From: Rhodococcus sp. PAMC28707 | GTDB taxonomy: Bacteria > Actinomycetota > Actinomycetes > Mycobacteriales > Mycobacteriaceae | Direction of reading: 5' to 3' | Assembly: GCF_004795915.1 (NCBI RefSeq) | Contig: NZ_CP039253.1 | Location: 3,038,001-3,102,000, forward strand | DNA: 64,000 bases | Shown: in pieces, positions 25,005 to 33,120 of the stretch | Layout: each line of letters starts with the position of its first letter | Position numbering within the stretch: position 1 is the first letter of the stretch | Notes under the pieces: generated by a model | What the model saw: only the letters and a program-made list of their open reading frames with translations | Databases searched by the model: none | What the model was told of the DNA's origin: nothing | Made by a program: the position numbers and the translations under genes

Positions 25005-25951
25005 GCTGCCTCGTCTTCGGTGTCGTGTCCGGTGATGGCCATGAAGACCTCGTCCAGGCTGGGCTTGGACACGGTGATCTCGTCGACGGCGATACCGTTC
25101 TCGCGCAGACGAACAAGAATCTCCGGCGTGTGCGACGTATCCGACATCGGGGCAGTCAATCGGTCGCTGCCTGGTGTCGCGAGAACGTCGACACCGAGTT
25201 GTGCGGCAACTATCGACCGCGCGCTGTCCCATTGGCTACGGTCGACGAGGGTCAATTCGAGCGTGGAAGTTCCGACCGAAGCCTTCAACTCATCGGCGGT
25301 CCCGTCGGCGATGACCTTGCCGCGATCGATGACGGCGATTCGGTCACAGAGCTGATCGGCCTCGTCGAGGTACTGCGTGGTGAGCAGAACCGTCGATCCC
25401 TGGGCCACGAGCCGGCGAATCGTGTCCCACATCTGAGATCTGGTCCGCGGATCCAGCCCGGTTGTCGGTTCGTCCAGGAACAGCAGGGGCGGGGAGGAGA
25501 TGAGGCTGGCCGCGAGATCGAGTCGGCGACGCATACCTCCGGAGAAATTCTTCAGTGGTTTGGTGGCGGCCTCCATCAGCCCGAACTCTTCGAGGAGCTC
25601 GATTGATCTGCGTCGGCTCTCTTTCCGGGTCAGTCCGAGCAAGCGAGAAAATATGACGAGGTTCTCGGTCGCGGTCAGGTCTTCGTCGACGGATGCGTAT
25701 TGGCCGGTGACACCGACGAGGGACCGGACTGCGGTCGGCTCGGCGACGACGTCGTGGCCGAAGACGCGAGCCGACCCGGAGTCCGGCCGGAGCAATGTTG
25801 CAAGCATGCGCACGGTTGTCGTCTTACCTGCACCGTTCGGGCCTAGAACGCCGTACACGGCTCCGGTCGGGACGGACAGCGATACACCGTCGACGGCTCG
25901 TTGTGTTCCGAACATCTTGACGAGGTCTACTGCCTCGATAGCTGGGTTCAT
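25001..25951 (-). CDS. ABC transporter ATP-binding protein, DrrA-like
   Basis: The protein has 316 residues, an ABC ATPase plus the C-terminal DrrA-type extension. Walker A is GPNGAGKTT (Lys 43), the signature FSGGMRRRLDLA, Walker B LLFLDEPTTGLD, and the H-loop is replaced by LLTTQYLDEAD, the Gln form normal in the DrrA branch. It energises the permease encoded 3' to it. The pair lies between the SARP-like regulator and the catabolic group, so it could export a product or toxic intermediate of either; this is inference. Confidence 0.93.
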   Translation of the reverse strand: MNPAIEAVDLVKMFGTQRAVDGVSLSVPTGAVYGVLGPNGAGKTTTVRMLATLLRPDSGSARVFGHDVVAEPTAVRSLVGVTGQYASVDEDLTATENLVIFSRLLGLTRKESRRRSIELLEEFGLMEAATKPLKNFSGGMRRRLDLAASLISSPPLLFLDEPTTGLDPRTRSQMWDTIRRLVAQGSTVLLTTQYLDEADQLCDRIAVIDRGKVIADGTADELKASVGTSTLELTLVDRSQWDSARSIVAAQLGVDVLATPGSDRLTAPMSDTSHTPEILVRLRENGIAVDEITVSKPSLDEVFMAITGHDTEDEAA

Positions 25952-26041
25952 AGTGGGAACAGTGCGCGGCTCCGCTTGCGTGGCACTTGCATGGTGCTTG
26001 CAAAGACTTACACGTCCGGGAACCAGGCACCGAACACTAGG

Positions 26042-26545
26042 TTAGGTGTCCAATCCCCAGCCTTGCACCACCTCGACGGACTCGCCCAAGGGCCGGGTCA
26101 TGGACCACAGTGGGACCGCCCGGCAATACGAAATCTTCCATTCGCCGTCCTCGACGACGTATTTGTCCTCGTATTCCATGGACGACACGGTTTCGGTGCG
26201 TGCGGTCATATCGAGTTGGCGAAACGCCAGTGTCCACTTGCCTTCGGCATGGTCATCGTCGATGAGCGTAATCTCCGGGTGAAATGCGTGGTGCATGTCG
26301 AGAACGACATAGCTTCCCGATTCCTTCTTCAGCGCAACTTTGCGGAAGATTTCGACGACTGGATCCGCATCTTCGTATTTTCCAAGTCGGCCGTAGTCCA
26401 TGATCGCGCCGCGTTCGATGAAGCATGCGCGAAACGTGTTGGCGTCCTTGGCGTCACACGCCCTCAGATAGCGATGTTTGAGAGACTTGATTGCCTCGAT
26501 CTTCTCGAGGGCGGCCATTCTTTGCTCGATCGATGGAACGCTCAC
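26042..26545 (-). CDS. NTF2/SnoaL-like domain protein
   Basis: The 167-residue protein has the SnoaL-like cone fold pattern: N-terminal helix IKSLKHRYLRACDAKD, then F-RACFIERGAIMDYG, and C-terminal strands with EDKYVVEDGEWKISYCRAV. Relatives act as isomerases, dehydratases or small hydroxylase subunits, often beside aromatic or steroid degradation genes. This context fits, with an SDR and an HsaA-like monooxygenase upstream on the same strand. The exact reaction is unknown. Confidence 0.82.
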   Translation of the reverse strand: MSVPSIEQRMAALEKIEAIKSLKHRYLRACDAKDANTFRACFIERGAIMDYGRLGKYEDADPVVEIFRKVALKKESGSYVVLDMHHAFHPEITLIDDDHAEGKWTLAFRQLDMTARTETVSSMEYEDKYVVEDGEWKISYCRAVPLWSMTRPLGESVEVVQGWGLDT

Positions 26546-26587
26546 ATCAGAATCCTTTCGTCGGGAAAATTTGAATCGGTTTGAGCC

Positions 26588-27454
26588 TCAATCGATTACC
26601 GCGGAACTGTACTGCGGTGGATTGCCTAGCATCGGCCGATGCGAAGGAGGCAGATTTCCGTCGACGTCGACCACACCGAGTTCGGCGGCGAGCTCTGCGC
26701 CGATCAGAACGTTTCCCGTGCGCTGCATCAGGTGCGGATCACGGGCCAACGCTGCGATGATCCTTCCGGTGAATTCCGGTGTTTCCGCAGTAGCAGCCAA
26801 CGATGCGTACGCGTCCGGATTGGCGGCAAAGCTCGCGAGTGTGCGCTCGGTCTTGAGCAAGCCCATCCAGATCGAGATCACTGCCACACCGAACGGCCGG
26901 AAGTCGTGAGCCATGTCGTGAGCCATCTTGTCCACCGCCGCTTTTCCTGCACCGTAAGCAGGTCCGTGCATGTAGCACGTGCCGCCGAAGCTCGAAGTGT
27001 TCACCACGAGGCCGCTTTCACCTTCGATCAGCAATGGCGCCGCGAAGTGCGTCGCGACATAGGTCGATCGCATTCCGACATCGAGCAAATCGAGCAACGA
27101 CAACGGCTTCTCCCAGAACGGACCCTTCATGGTCAGCGCATCGGGAACGGCGAGCGCATTGTTGACAAGAATGTCCAGTCGACCTTGCTCTTTGCGAACT
27201 TGCTCGAAGAGATTCTCGACCTCGCCGTCCACAGAGTGGTCGGTGATCACTGGGATGCCTGTTCCGCCGCGGCGAGTGATCTCCTCTGCCGTCGCGAAGA
27301 CAGTGCCCGGAAGAGGCGAATCCCCGACCGATGCAGTACGTCCCGTCACATACACGGTGGCCCCCGTATCGCCGAGGGCCAAGGCGATTCCCTTGCCGGC
27401 GCCGCGGCTTGCGCCTGTCACTACGGCGACGATGTCAGATTTCGAACTCAACAC
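26588..27454 (-). CDS. Short-chain dehydrogenase/reductase
   Basis: The 288-residue classical SDR has the NAD(P)-binding glycine motif TGASRGAGKG (about residues 13-22), an Asn in LVNNALAV, a catalytic Ser in VVNTSSFGG and the YxxxK pair in AYGAGKAAVDK. It oxidises or reduces a hydroxyl/keto group of an unknown substrate. It follows the monooxygenase gene in the same direction and is 42 bp from the SnoaL-like gene, probably one transcript. Confidence 0.9.
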   Translation of the reverse strand: MLSSKSDIVAVVTGASRGAGKGIALALGDTGATVYVTGRTASVGDSPLPGTVFATAEEITRRGGTGIPVITDHSVDGEVENLFEQVRKEQGRLDILVNNALAVPDALTMKGPFWEKPLSLLDLLDVGMRSTYVATHFAAPLLIEGESGLVVNTSSFGGTCYMHGPAYGAGKAAVDKMAHDMAHDFRPFGVAVISIWMGLLKTERTLASFAANPDAYASLAATAETPEFTGRIIAALARDPHLMQRTGNVLIGAELAAELGVVDVDGNLPPSHRPMLGNPPQYSSAVID

Positions 27455-27636
27455 GAACTCCTCTGTTCATTCTTCCGTTACGGGATTGCCGAAACGGTAC
27501 GCATCCGATTTTCAAGTGCAGCAAACAAAGTAGAAAGCCGGCTCACCGAAGGGTCCCCTCGGTGAGCCGTATGAGTCGGTAAAGCGGGTGCAGGGTCGGC
27601 CGAGTGAATTGATGGCACGCGGTCCGAACCGTAGCG

Positions 27637-28821
27637 TCAGATCATCGCTCGCAGTGGACCCTCCGGCACTTCACCCATGGTGGTGAGAGCTGTTGAATGG
27701 TAAAGGGTTCCCGGAACGTGAATCGCATGCTGCAAGCCGACGTGCGCGTCACGCCAGTAGCGCTGCACGAGATTGGTACGTCGTACAGCATTGCCGCCCG
27801 AACGCGAGAAGATCTCGTCGACCGCATGTACAGCCCGCCAGGCTGAGCGCACCTGATTCCGCCGGACCAGCGAACGGTCCTCGAACGAGATCGTCTGTCC
27901 GGCGTCCGCGAGATCGTAGACGCGTGAAATTCCGTCGAGCAGTTGTGTTCGTGACGCGGCGATCTCGGCCGCGGCATCGGAGATCGCGTACATCACATAG
28001 GGGTCATCTTTGATTCTGGTCCCGATGGCAGAGACGCGTTCCCGCTGGTAGTCGAGATGTGCGGCCAGTGCACCCTCGGCGATACCGATGACGGCAGCGG
28101 TGATTCCGAGCGGAAACATCGTCCAGAACGGCAGCTTGTATACGGTTTCGGTCCGGCCGACGCGCTCGGCAACTCCTTCCCCCGCCTGCACTTCCTCGTA
28201 ATCCATTGTCCGATAAGACGGCACGAAGGCCCCATCTACGACGACGTCTTTGCTGCCGGTTCCTTGCAGCCCGATGACGTTCCAAGTGTCGTCGATAATC
28301 GTGTAATCCTTACGTGGCAGAACCACGTGGATGATCGTGGGCGGCATCAAGGCATTTCCCTCGGCATCGCCGACCATCGCTCCCAGAAAGATCCAGTCGC
28401 AGTGATCTGTGCCTGAGGAGAAGTTCCAGTGGCCGTGCAAAATGTATCCGCCGTCGGTAGGCGTCGCCACGCCTTGCGCTGCGTACGGAGATGCGATCCA
28501 GGTGTCCGGATCCTCGCCCCAGACTTCTTCCTGAAGTTTGCGGTCCATCAGGGCCATCTCCCAGGGGTGGACTCCGCCCACGCCACACACCCATCCGGTG
28601 GAACCGCAATGCTTGGCGACGGCCATGACGGACTCGGCGAAGTCCCGAGGATGGGCTGCGTATCCGCCGAAGTCGGTGGGCTGCAGCATTCGCATCACCC
28701 CGGCTTGTCGGACCAGTTTCACGCTCTGGTCCGAGAGCTTGCCGAGATCCTCGGTCTCTTGGGCCGCTCCAGCCAACTGAGCGGCAATTTCTTCGACTTT
28801 GAGAACCACTTCATGCGTCAT
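27637..28821 (-). CDS. Acyl-CoA-dehydrogenase-fold flavin monooxygenase, HsaA-like
   Basis: The 394-residue protein has the acyl-CoA dehydrogenase fold of two-component flavin monooxygenases. FGGYAAHPRDFAESVMAVAKHCGSTGWVC and the late LVQRYWRDAHVGLQHAIH are close to HsaA, the oxygenase hydroxylating a phenolic secosteroid (3-HSA) before ring cleavage. Indole and dibenzothiophene oxygenases share the fold. The Glu base of true acyl-CoA dehydrogenases is not expected in this branch. It needs reduced flavin from a separate reductase, and no HsaB-like gene lies beside it. GGAGGT precedes the ATG. Confidence 0.82.
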   Translation of the reverse strand: MTHEVVLKVEEIAAQLAGAAQETEDLGKLSDQSVKLVRQAGVMRMLQPTDFGGYAAHPRDFAESVMAVAKHCGSTGWVCGVGGVHPWEMALMDRKLQEEVWGEDPDTWIASPYAAQGVATPTDGGYILHGHWNFSSGTDHCDWIFLGAMVGDAEGNALMPPTIIHVVLPRKDYTIIDDTWNVIGLQGTGSKDVVVDGAFVPSYRTMDYEEVQAGEGVAERVGRTETVYKLPFWTMFPLGITAAVIGIAEGALAAHLDYQRERVSAIGTRIKDDPYVMYAISDAAAEIAASRTQLLDGISRVYDLADAGQTISFEDRSLVRRNQVRSAWRAVHAVDEIFSRSGGNAVRRTNLVQRYWRDAHVGLQHAIHVPGTLYHSTALTTMGEVPEGPLRAMI

Positions 28822-28844
28822 CGTGTACCTCCGTGTGATGTCGG

Positions 28845-28861
28845 GCTACTCACCCAGTAGC
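28845..28861. promoter_or_regulatory. Inverted repeat upstream of the HsaA-like gene
   Basis: GCTACT (28845-28850) and AGTAGC (28856-28861) form a 6-5-6 dyad 24 bases before the ATG of the monooxygenase. This is a usual place for a repressor site, but six-base dyads occur by chance. Confidence 0.25.
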
Positions 28862-29040
28862 TGAGTCCTTGGTCACAGTAGGTTCCTGCGGTCCTCCGAA
28901 AGAACAGGCGCTCCCGCTCATCGGAAGCGCACTACGTATCGTCACGCCGGCAAGGGGTATTGATTCCCACACCATCCTCGGTTTGTTCGATATTCCGGGG
29001 CAGCAGTATTACCGGACGTGCGAACAGCCACCCGTTCCTT

Positions 29041-29460
29041 TCAAATCTTTTCGCTCGAATCGTCCGGACGTTGTGACATCCGGACGTCCTCAGGGGACCA
29101 ATATGCTTTCGCCGAGGTGATCCGTCCATCGCCATCGAGTGTCATCACATCGATCGGCTCTATCTCGACAACTCCGTCTGCGGTGTGGGTGCGCACGAGA
29201 AAGTGAAATGCGACCGAATCGCCGCTGTGGCGGAAATCGAGCAGTTCGGTCTCTCGTCTGGACTCGATCAACGGCTTGAAGAAGCGTGCAATCGCGTCCT
29301 TTCCGCACACTGCAGCGGATCCGACTGGATCCTCCACCGTTGCTCCCTCGGCGTACAGGCTTGCGATCTGGTCCGATGACGTCGCACCCGCGATCGCGGC
29401 CAGGTATCGCGTGACGGTGGAGAGGGCCACATCGCGAGTGATCTCTTGTGTTGGGGTCAT
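29041..29460 (-). CDS. Delta5-3-ketosteroid isomerase-like protein
   Basis: The 139-residue NTF2-fold protein aligns by eye with bacterial ketosteroid isomerase along its whole length: Tyr 19 in TRYLAAI, Asp 44 in ATVEDPVGS, and Asp 104 in PIDVM, followed by GRITSAKAYWSPEDV. These correspond to the catalytic Tyr16/Asp40/Asp103 of the Pseudomonas putida enzyme, which shifts a delta5 to a delta4 double bond in 3-ketosteroids. All three are kept, so it is probably an active isomerase of a steroid-like enone. It is divergent from the dioxygenase gene. Confidence 0.82.
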   Translation of the reverse strand: MTPTQEITRDVALSTVTRYLAAIAGATSSDQIASLYAEGATVEDPVGSAAVCGKDAIARFFKPLIESRRETELLDFRHSGDSVAFHFLVRTHTADGVVEIEPIDVMTLDGDGRITSAKAYWSPEDVRMSQRPDDSSEKI

Positions 29461-29594
29461 GTGATGAAACTACGACCACTTCACAGTCGAAGAACACCGC
29501 TACTCCTACTGAGCGGACTGACCGAGAGTGGCCCCTCGCTCTGTCGGTTCCCGCAAAACCCGTCCGGGATCTCCCGATGAGCGGAAGGATTTGC

Positions 29595-29607
29595 TTCGGT
29601 GGCCGAA
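29595..29607. promoter_or_regulatory. Short palindrome between isomerase and dioxygenase genes
   Basis: TTCGG-TGG-CCGAA is a perfect 5-3-5 dyad in the divergent 219-bp region, 73 bases before the dioxygenase start. It is a candidate operator for the neighbouring IclR regulator. The sequence is too short for confidence. Confidence 0.3.
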
Positions 29608-29679
29608 CAGACGCAATAGCTTTGTGTCGAAAGCAAACTCGGCTTCTCACCACAACACATCAGAATGAAGCGAGGAATG

Positions 29680-30606
29680 ATGAGTGAAGTCAAAGGTCTC
29701 GGCTACGTGAGCATCGAGGCCACCGAAATCGATCGATGGCGTGAATTGGCGTTCGATGTGCTGGGTTTCGACGAGGGCTCCGGACCTGAAGAAGGAGCCT
29801 TGTATCTGAGAATGGACGAGCGCGCCTCACGGCTGACCGTGGTGCCCAGTGCGCACGACCGGGTGACAGCAGTCGGGTGGGAGGTGCGTGACCAATTGGC
29901 GTTGGCTCGTTTGCGAGATCGGCTGGAGATAGCGGGCTACGTCGTCGAGCCAATGTCACAAGATGAAGCTGACAGCCGTCGCGTCGAGGAGGGATTCTCG
30001 ATGAAAGATCCAGGCGGCACACCGCTCGAGTTCTTTCACGGACCCGTTCTCGACCACAGTCCGGTGGTCACCAAATACGCGCACAAGTTCGTCACCGGCG
30101 TCCAGGGTTTGGGCCATGTGGTCGTCCCATCCACAAACTTCGATGAGACCTACCGGTTCTACACCGAGATACTGGAATTCTTACCGCGCGGAGCCATGCG
30201 GATGCCCGTGCCTGCGGAGTTCGGTACTCAGCGGATTCGATTCCTCGGAGTGAACGAGCGGCATCACAGCCTTGCTCTGATGCCGGTGCCGGAGGGCAAA
30301 GATCCCGGACTGGTGCACGTGATGGTCGAAGTCGACCAACTGGACGCAGTCGGGCGGGCACTCGATGAGGTGATGAAGCGGGAGTTCCCGGTGTCTTCGA
30401 CCCTTGGTCGGCACACCAACGACCAGATGATCTCCTTTTATGTTCAGTCGCCGGGTGGATGGGACATCGAATATGGGACCGAGGGCGCACTGGTCGACGA
30501 AGCCTTCTACACCTCGGAAGAAATCACACAGGACAGTTACTGGGGCCACGAGTGGGCCTGGGCACGGGAAATGAAGAAGGCTAAGGACGCGGCCGAGAAC
30601 GGTTGA
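29680..30606 (+). CDS. Type I extradiol ring-cleavage dioxygenase (BphC/HsaC-like)
   Basis: The 308-residue two-domain vicinal-oxygen-chelate enzyme keeps all iron ligands: His 146 (GLGHVVVPS), His 213 (LVHVMVEV) and Glu 264 (WDIEYG), almost the numbering of biphenyl enzyme BphC (146/210/260). It opens a catechol ring next to the hydroxyls with O2. The partner HsaA-like hydroxylase 0.9 kb away would make such a catechol. ATG 29680 is preferred because GCGAGG precedes it; ATG 29665 and 29677 are alternatives. Confidence 0.88.
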   Translation: MSEVKGLGYVSIEATEIDRWRELAFDVLGFDEGSGPEEGALYLRMDERASRLTVVPSAHDRVTAVGWEVRDQLALARLRDRLEIAGYVVEPMSQDEADSRRVEEGFSMKDPGGTPLEFFHGPVLDHSPVVTKYAHKFVTGVQGLGHVVVPSTNFDETYRFYTEILEFLPRGAMRMPVPAEFGTQRIRFLGVNERHHSLALMPVPEGKDPGLVHVMVEVDQLDAVGRALDEVMKREFPVSSTLGRHTNDQMISFYVQSPGGWDIEYGTEGALVDEAFYTSEEITQDSYWGHEWAWAREMKKAKDAAENG

Positions 30607-30637
30607 AAAGTCGAAGGCTGAGCCCGTGATGGTGTAG

Positions 30638-30664
30638 CGCTCGTTTGCTCTACGCAAACGAGCG
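30638..30664 (+). terminator. Hairpin between convergent dioxygenase and IclR genes
   Basis: CGCTCGTTTGC (30638-30648) pairs perfectly with GCAAACGAGCG (30654-30664) around a 5-base loop. No T-tract follows on either strand, but the position between convergent genes suggests a bidirectional terminator. Confidence 0.55.
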
Positions 30665-30723
30665 TTCGACCCTGGACCGGGGCTCCTTCGAGGAATGTGG
30701 TGCGTCTCTACCTTCCGCGAGTC

Positions 30724-31506
30724 TCAGGCTTTGGACATCGGGTTGATTCCCACGGAGCGTGAAATCTCGCGGGAGGCAGAGCGTACCGAGCTGACCATTC
30801 GAGCGTCCATTTGATCGAGTGGGCCACAGATGGAAATAGCTGCCACGGTATGCCGGCCGTCGCTGGAGGTGGCGTGGCCTGCGCTGACAGAGCTTGCCAC
30901 GCAGCCGATGTCGACGAGTCCCTCCCCTCGGTCGAAGGCAATACCATCTTCACGTACCTTCGTGATCTCACGTGCAAGTTGCTCGCGAGTAACGATCGCT
31001 AGGGGGAGGCCGGGTTTCATTCGGTCGAAGACCGGCGCGTGCAAGTATTCGTCCGGCTCGGCCGCCAGGAGCGCTTTACCCAGCGCTGTTCGGTGTGCAG
31101 GCTGATGGCTACCGATGCGCGTAGGGATGTGTGCACCGAATTCTCCATCGAGTTTTTCCCAATAAACAACGTCTCCGCCGTCGAGGTAGGCGAGGTGCAC
31201 CACCAGTTTTGTTCGTTGCTGCAGCTCGAACAGGTGAGGACGGACAAGCCGATAGAACCAGTGCGTGCGTACGCCTTCCGAGCCGAGCTCGAACATCCGA
31301 ACGCCTATTTCGTAGGCGTCACCGACACGTAACAGCCAACGTAGTTTCACCATTCGTTCGAGTAAGCGGTGCGCCGATGAGCGCGGAATCCCCGTTGCGT
31401 GCACCATTTGCGTCAGCGTCAAAAAGCCCTCGGTTTGCAGTGTATCGAGCATGAGCTCAGCTCTGCTGAGCTGGTCCGAGGGAGGTTCACCATGTGTCTG
31501 CATCAA
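30724..31506 (-). CDS. IclR-family transcriptional regulator
   Basis: The 260-residue protein has an N-terminal winged HTH (about 15-75, with FLTLTQMVHATGIPRSSAHRLLERM) and a C-terminal GAF-like effector domain (about 90-250, with HRTALGKALLA and the late GCVASSVSA, a pattern of the IclR ligand pocket). Such regulators control catabolic operons in response to an aromatic or keto-acid ligand. The adjacent dioxygenase/isomerase genes are the obvious targets. The second Met (residue 2) or later starts are possible. Confidence 0.9.
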   Translation of the reverse strand: MMQTHGEPPSDQLSRAELMLDTLQTEGFLTLTQMVHATGIPRSSAHRLLERMVKLRWLLRVGDAYEIGVRMFELGSEGVRTHWFYRLVRPHLFELQQRTKLVVHLAYLDGGDVVYWEKLDGEFGAHIPTRIGSHQPAHRTALGKALLAAEPDEYLHAPVFDRMKPGLPLAIVTREQLAREITKVREDGIAFDRGEGLVDIGCVASSVSAGHATSSDGRHTVAAISICGPLDQMDARMVSSVRSASREISRSVGINPMSKA

Positions 31507-31652
31507 TCACCACGCCCTTGAACGATCAGCAGGGACCACGCCCCACTGTGATCTGATCCACATTAGCTCACCCTCGTGGAGCGTCCGATCAACGGTGGAT
31601 CCGACGTCGCGTACGTCATCGACGTCTATCGACTCGACGTACCCTGTGCACT

Positions 31653-32186
31653 ATGTCTGAGGCAAGTGAACTCGAGAATGCCCGTGGTGCTGCACAAACG
31701 AGGCTGGAACGAGCAGTCGGTGAGGGGAGGCTGACGCTTGCGCAATATTCCGACCATGCGGCCGTGGTGTGGGCGCCGGCGGTAGAGCAGAAAGAACTCG
31801 ACGCGATTGCGCCCAACACGATGGAACCCGTCCCGACCCGTGCGCGATCTCAGTCGAAGATCCTGTGCCTGTTGAGTGATGTCAAGCGCGCGGGCCGATG
31901 GGCTTTGGCGAAGTCGACAGTCGCGGTGCTGATCATGGGTGACCTCACCTTGGATCTACGGTCTGCAATCATCGGCTCCAACGAATCGACCATCACCATC
32001 GTCTCGCTCTTCGGCGACTCCGAGCTGATCGTGCCCGACGGCGTGAACGTCGAGATCGGAGGATTCGACGTCCTGGGCGATCGCAACATCGATACGGGGT
32101 CGGTGGACCCGGGCCCGTATGCGCCCACCATCAAGATCCGATCGTTCTCGATGTTCGGTGACCTGAAAGTGCAGTCCCCACGCTGA
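31653..32186 (+). CDS. DUF1707 and LiaF-like domain protein
   Basis: The 177-residue protein has an N-terminal DUF1707 helix pair (about 5-50), with RLERAVGEGRLTLAQYSDHAA in its usual form. A C-terminal beta-rich region follows (about 85-177), with MGDLTLDLRSA and VSLFGDSELIVPDGVNVEI, like the cell-wall-active antibiotic response (LiaF/YvqF) domain. There is no membrane helix. It is probably a cytosolic or membrane-peripheral stress-associated protein; no function is shown. It converges on the deacetylase gene 3 bases away. Confidence 0.85.
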   Translation: MSEASELENARGAAQTRLERAVGEGRLTLAQYSDHAAVVWAPAVEQKELDAIAPNTMEPVPTRARSQSKILCLLSDVKRAGRWALAKSTVAVLIMGDLTLDLRSAIIGSNESTITIVSLFGDSELIVPDGVNVEIGGFDVLGDRNIDTGSVDPGPYAPTIKIRSFSMFGDLKVQSPR

Positions 32187-32189
32187 CCG

Positions 32190-32963
32190 TCACAGCGGCA
32201 ATGCAGTCTCCGTCGGACCAGGCTCGGCGCCGACGCGTCGGAACCATTCGCGGCCGAATGCCGCTGTGAGCATGTCGAGCGGCATATCGAGGAACGGCCC
32301 GAAGTCGCCGACCTGAGTCTCGTGCGCGTGCATCGCTGCCCGCTTGGCGTCCATCGCGGCGCTGACGTCGACGATCGTGGTGATCTCGGCTTCCGGGAGC
32401 CCGAACGAATCGAGGTCGGGCGGAGAGTTCTCCTCGGACCAATTCGGGTTCGCCATCACGAGGGCCTTCATATGGTCGCGATTGGTCGTTGCCTCGTAGA
32501 CGTTTGCGATGCCTGCCAGTTCGGCCGCACGCATACCCACGACATGCACCTTGATGTGATCGGGATGCCCGTAGCCACCGTTGGGGTCGTAGATCGTGAG
32601 GACATCGGCCTGCTCTTCTTCGAGCACGTCGGCCAGCTTTCGCGCCGCGGCATCCACATCGGCATTGCAGAACGCGTCGGGATTGTCGTTCTCGACGGTC
32701 CCTGCCATCCCCGAGTCCGCATAGTGCAGCATCACCACACGGTCGGCGCCGAGGACAGACGCGGAGCTCTCCAGTTCGAACTTGCGTCGCTCGACGAGGG
32801 TTTCGCCGGCGCGGAGGATGCCGTCGGGGAACTCGCCGAGTGCACCGTCGGTTGCGGTGACCAGAACGACGCGGTGACCGGCGTCGGCGGCGAGACGCAT
32901 GATCCCACCGGTGGTGAAGACCTCGTCGTCGGGATGGGCGTGAAAGCAGACCAGAGTGCTCAT
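32190..32963 (-). CDS. PIG-L family deacetylase (MshB/Mca-like)
   Basis: The 257-residue zinc hydrolase has the metal site HAHPDDE near the N-terminus (His 10, Asp 13) and a second ligand in GYGHPDHIKVH. The family includes MshB, which deacetylates GlcNAc-inositol in mycothiol synthesis, and Mca, which cleaves mycothiol conjugates. This protein is shorter than either, so it may be a third paralogue acting on another N-acetylglucosaminyl or conjugate substrate. ATG 32963 gives the usual N-terminus. Confidence 0.85.
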   Translation of the reverse strand: MSTLVCFHAHPDDEVFTTGGIMRLAADAGHRVVLVTATDGALGEFPDGILRAGETLVERRKFELESSASVLGADRVVMLHYADSGMAGTVENDNPDAFCNADVDAAARKLADVLEEEQADVLTIYDPNGGYGHPDHIKVHVVGMRAAELAGIANVYEATTNRDHMKALVMANPNWSEENSPPDLDSFGLPEAEITTIVDVSAAMDAKRAAMHAHETQVGDFGPFLDMPLDMLTAAFGREWFRRVGAEPGPTETALPL

Positions 32964-33120
32964 GCCCGAAATGTTTGCACGAACGCTCCGGCAGTTCCTA
33001 CTCGGTCGAGTCGGAGCACACCGAGCGCACACCCTTTTTGGCAACCGCAACCCCGTCCTCGGACGTGGAAATGGCGTTTTGGTTTGCAAAAACGGTGCGC
33101 GCTAACCCGAGCAACGAGAC

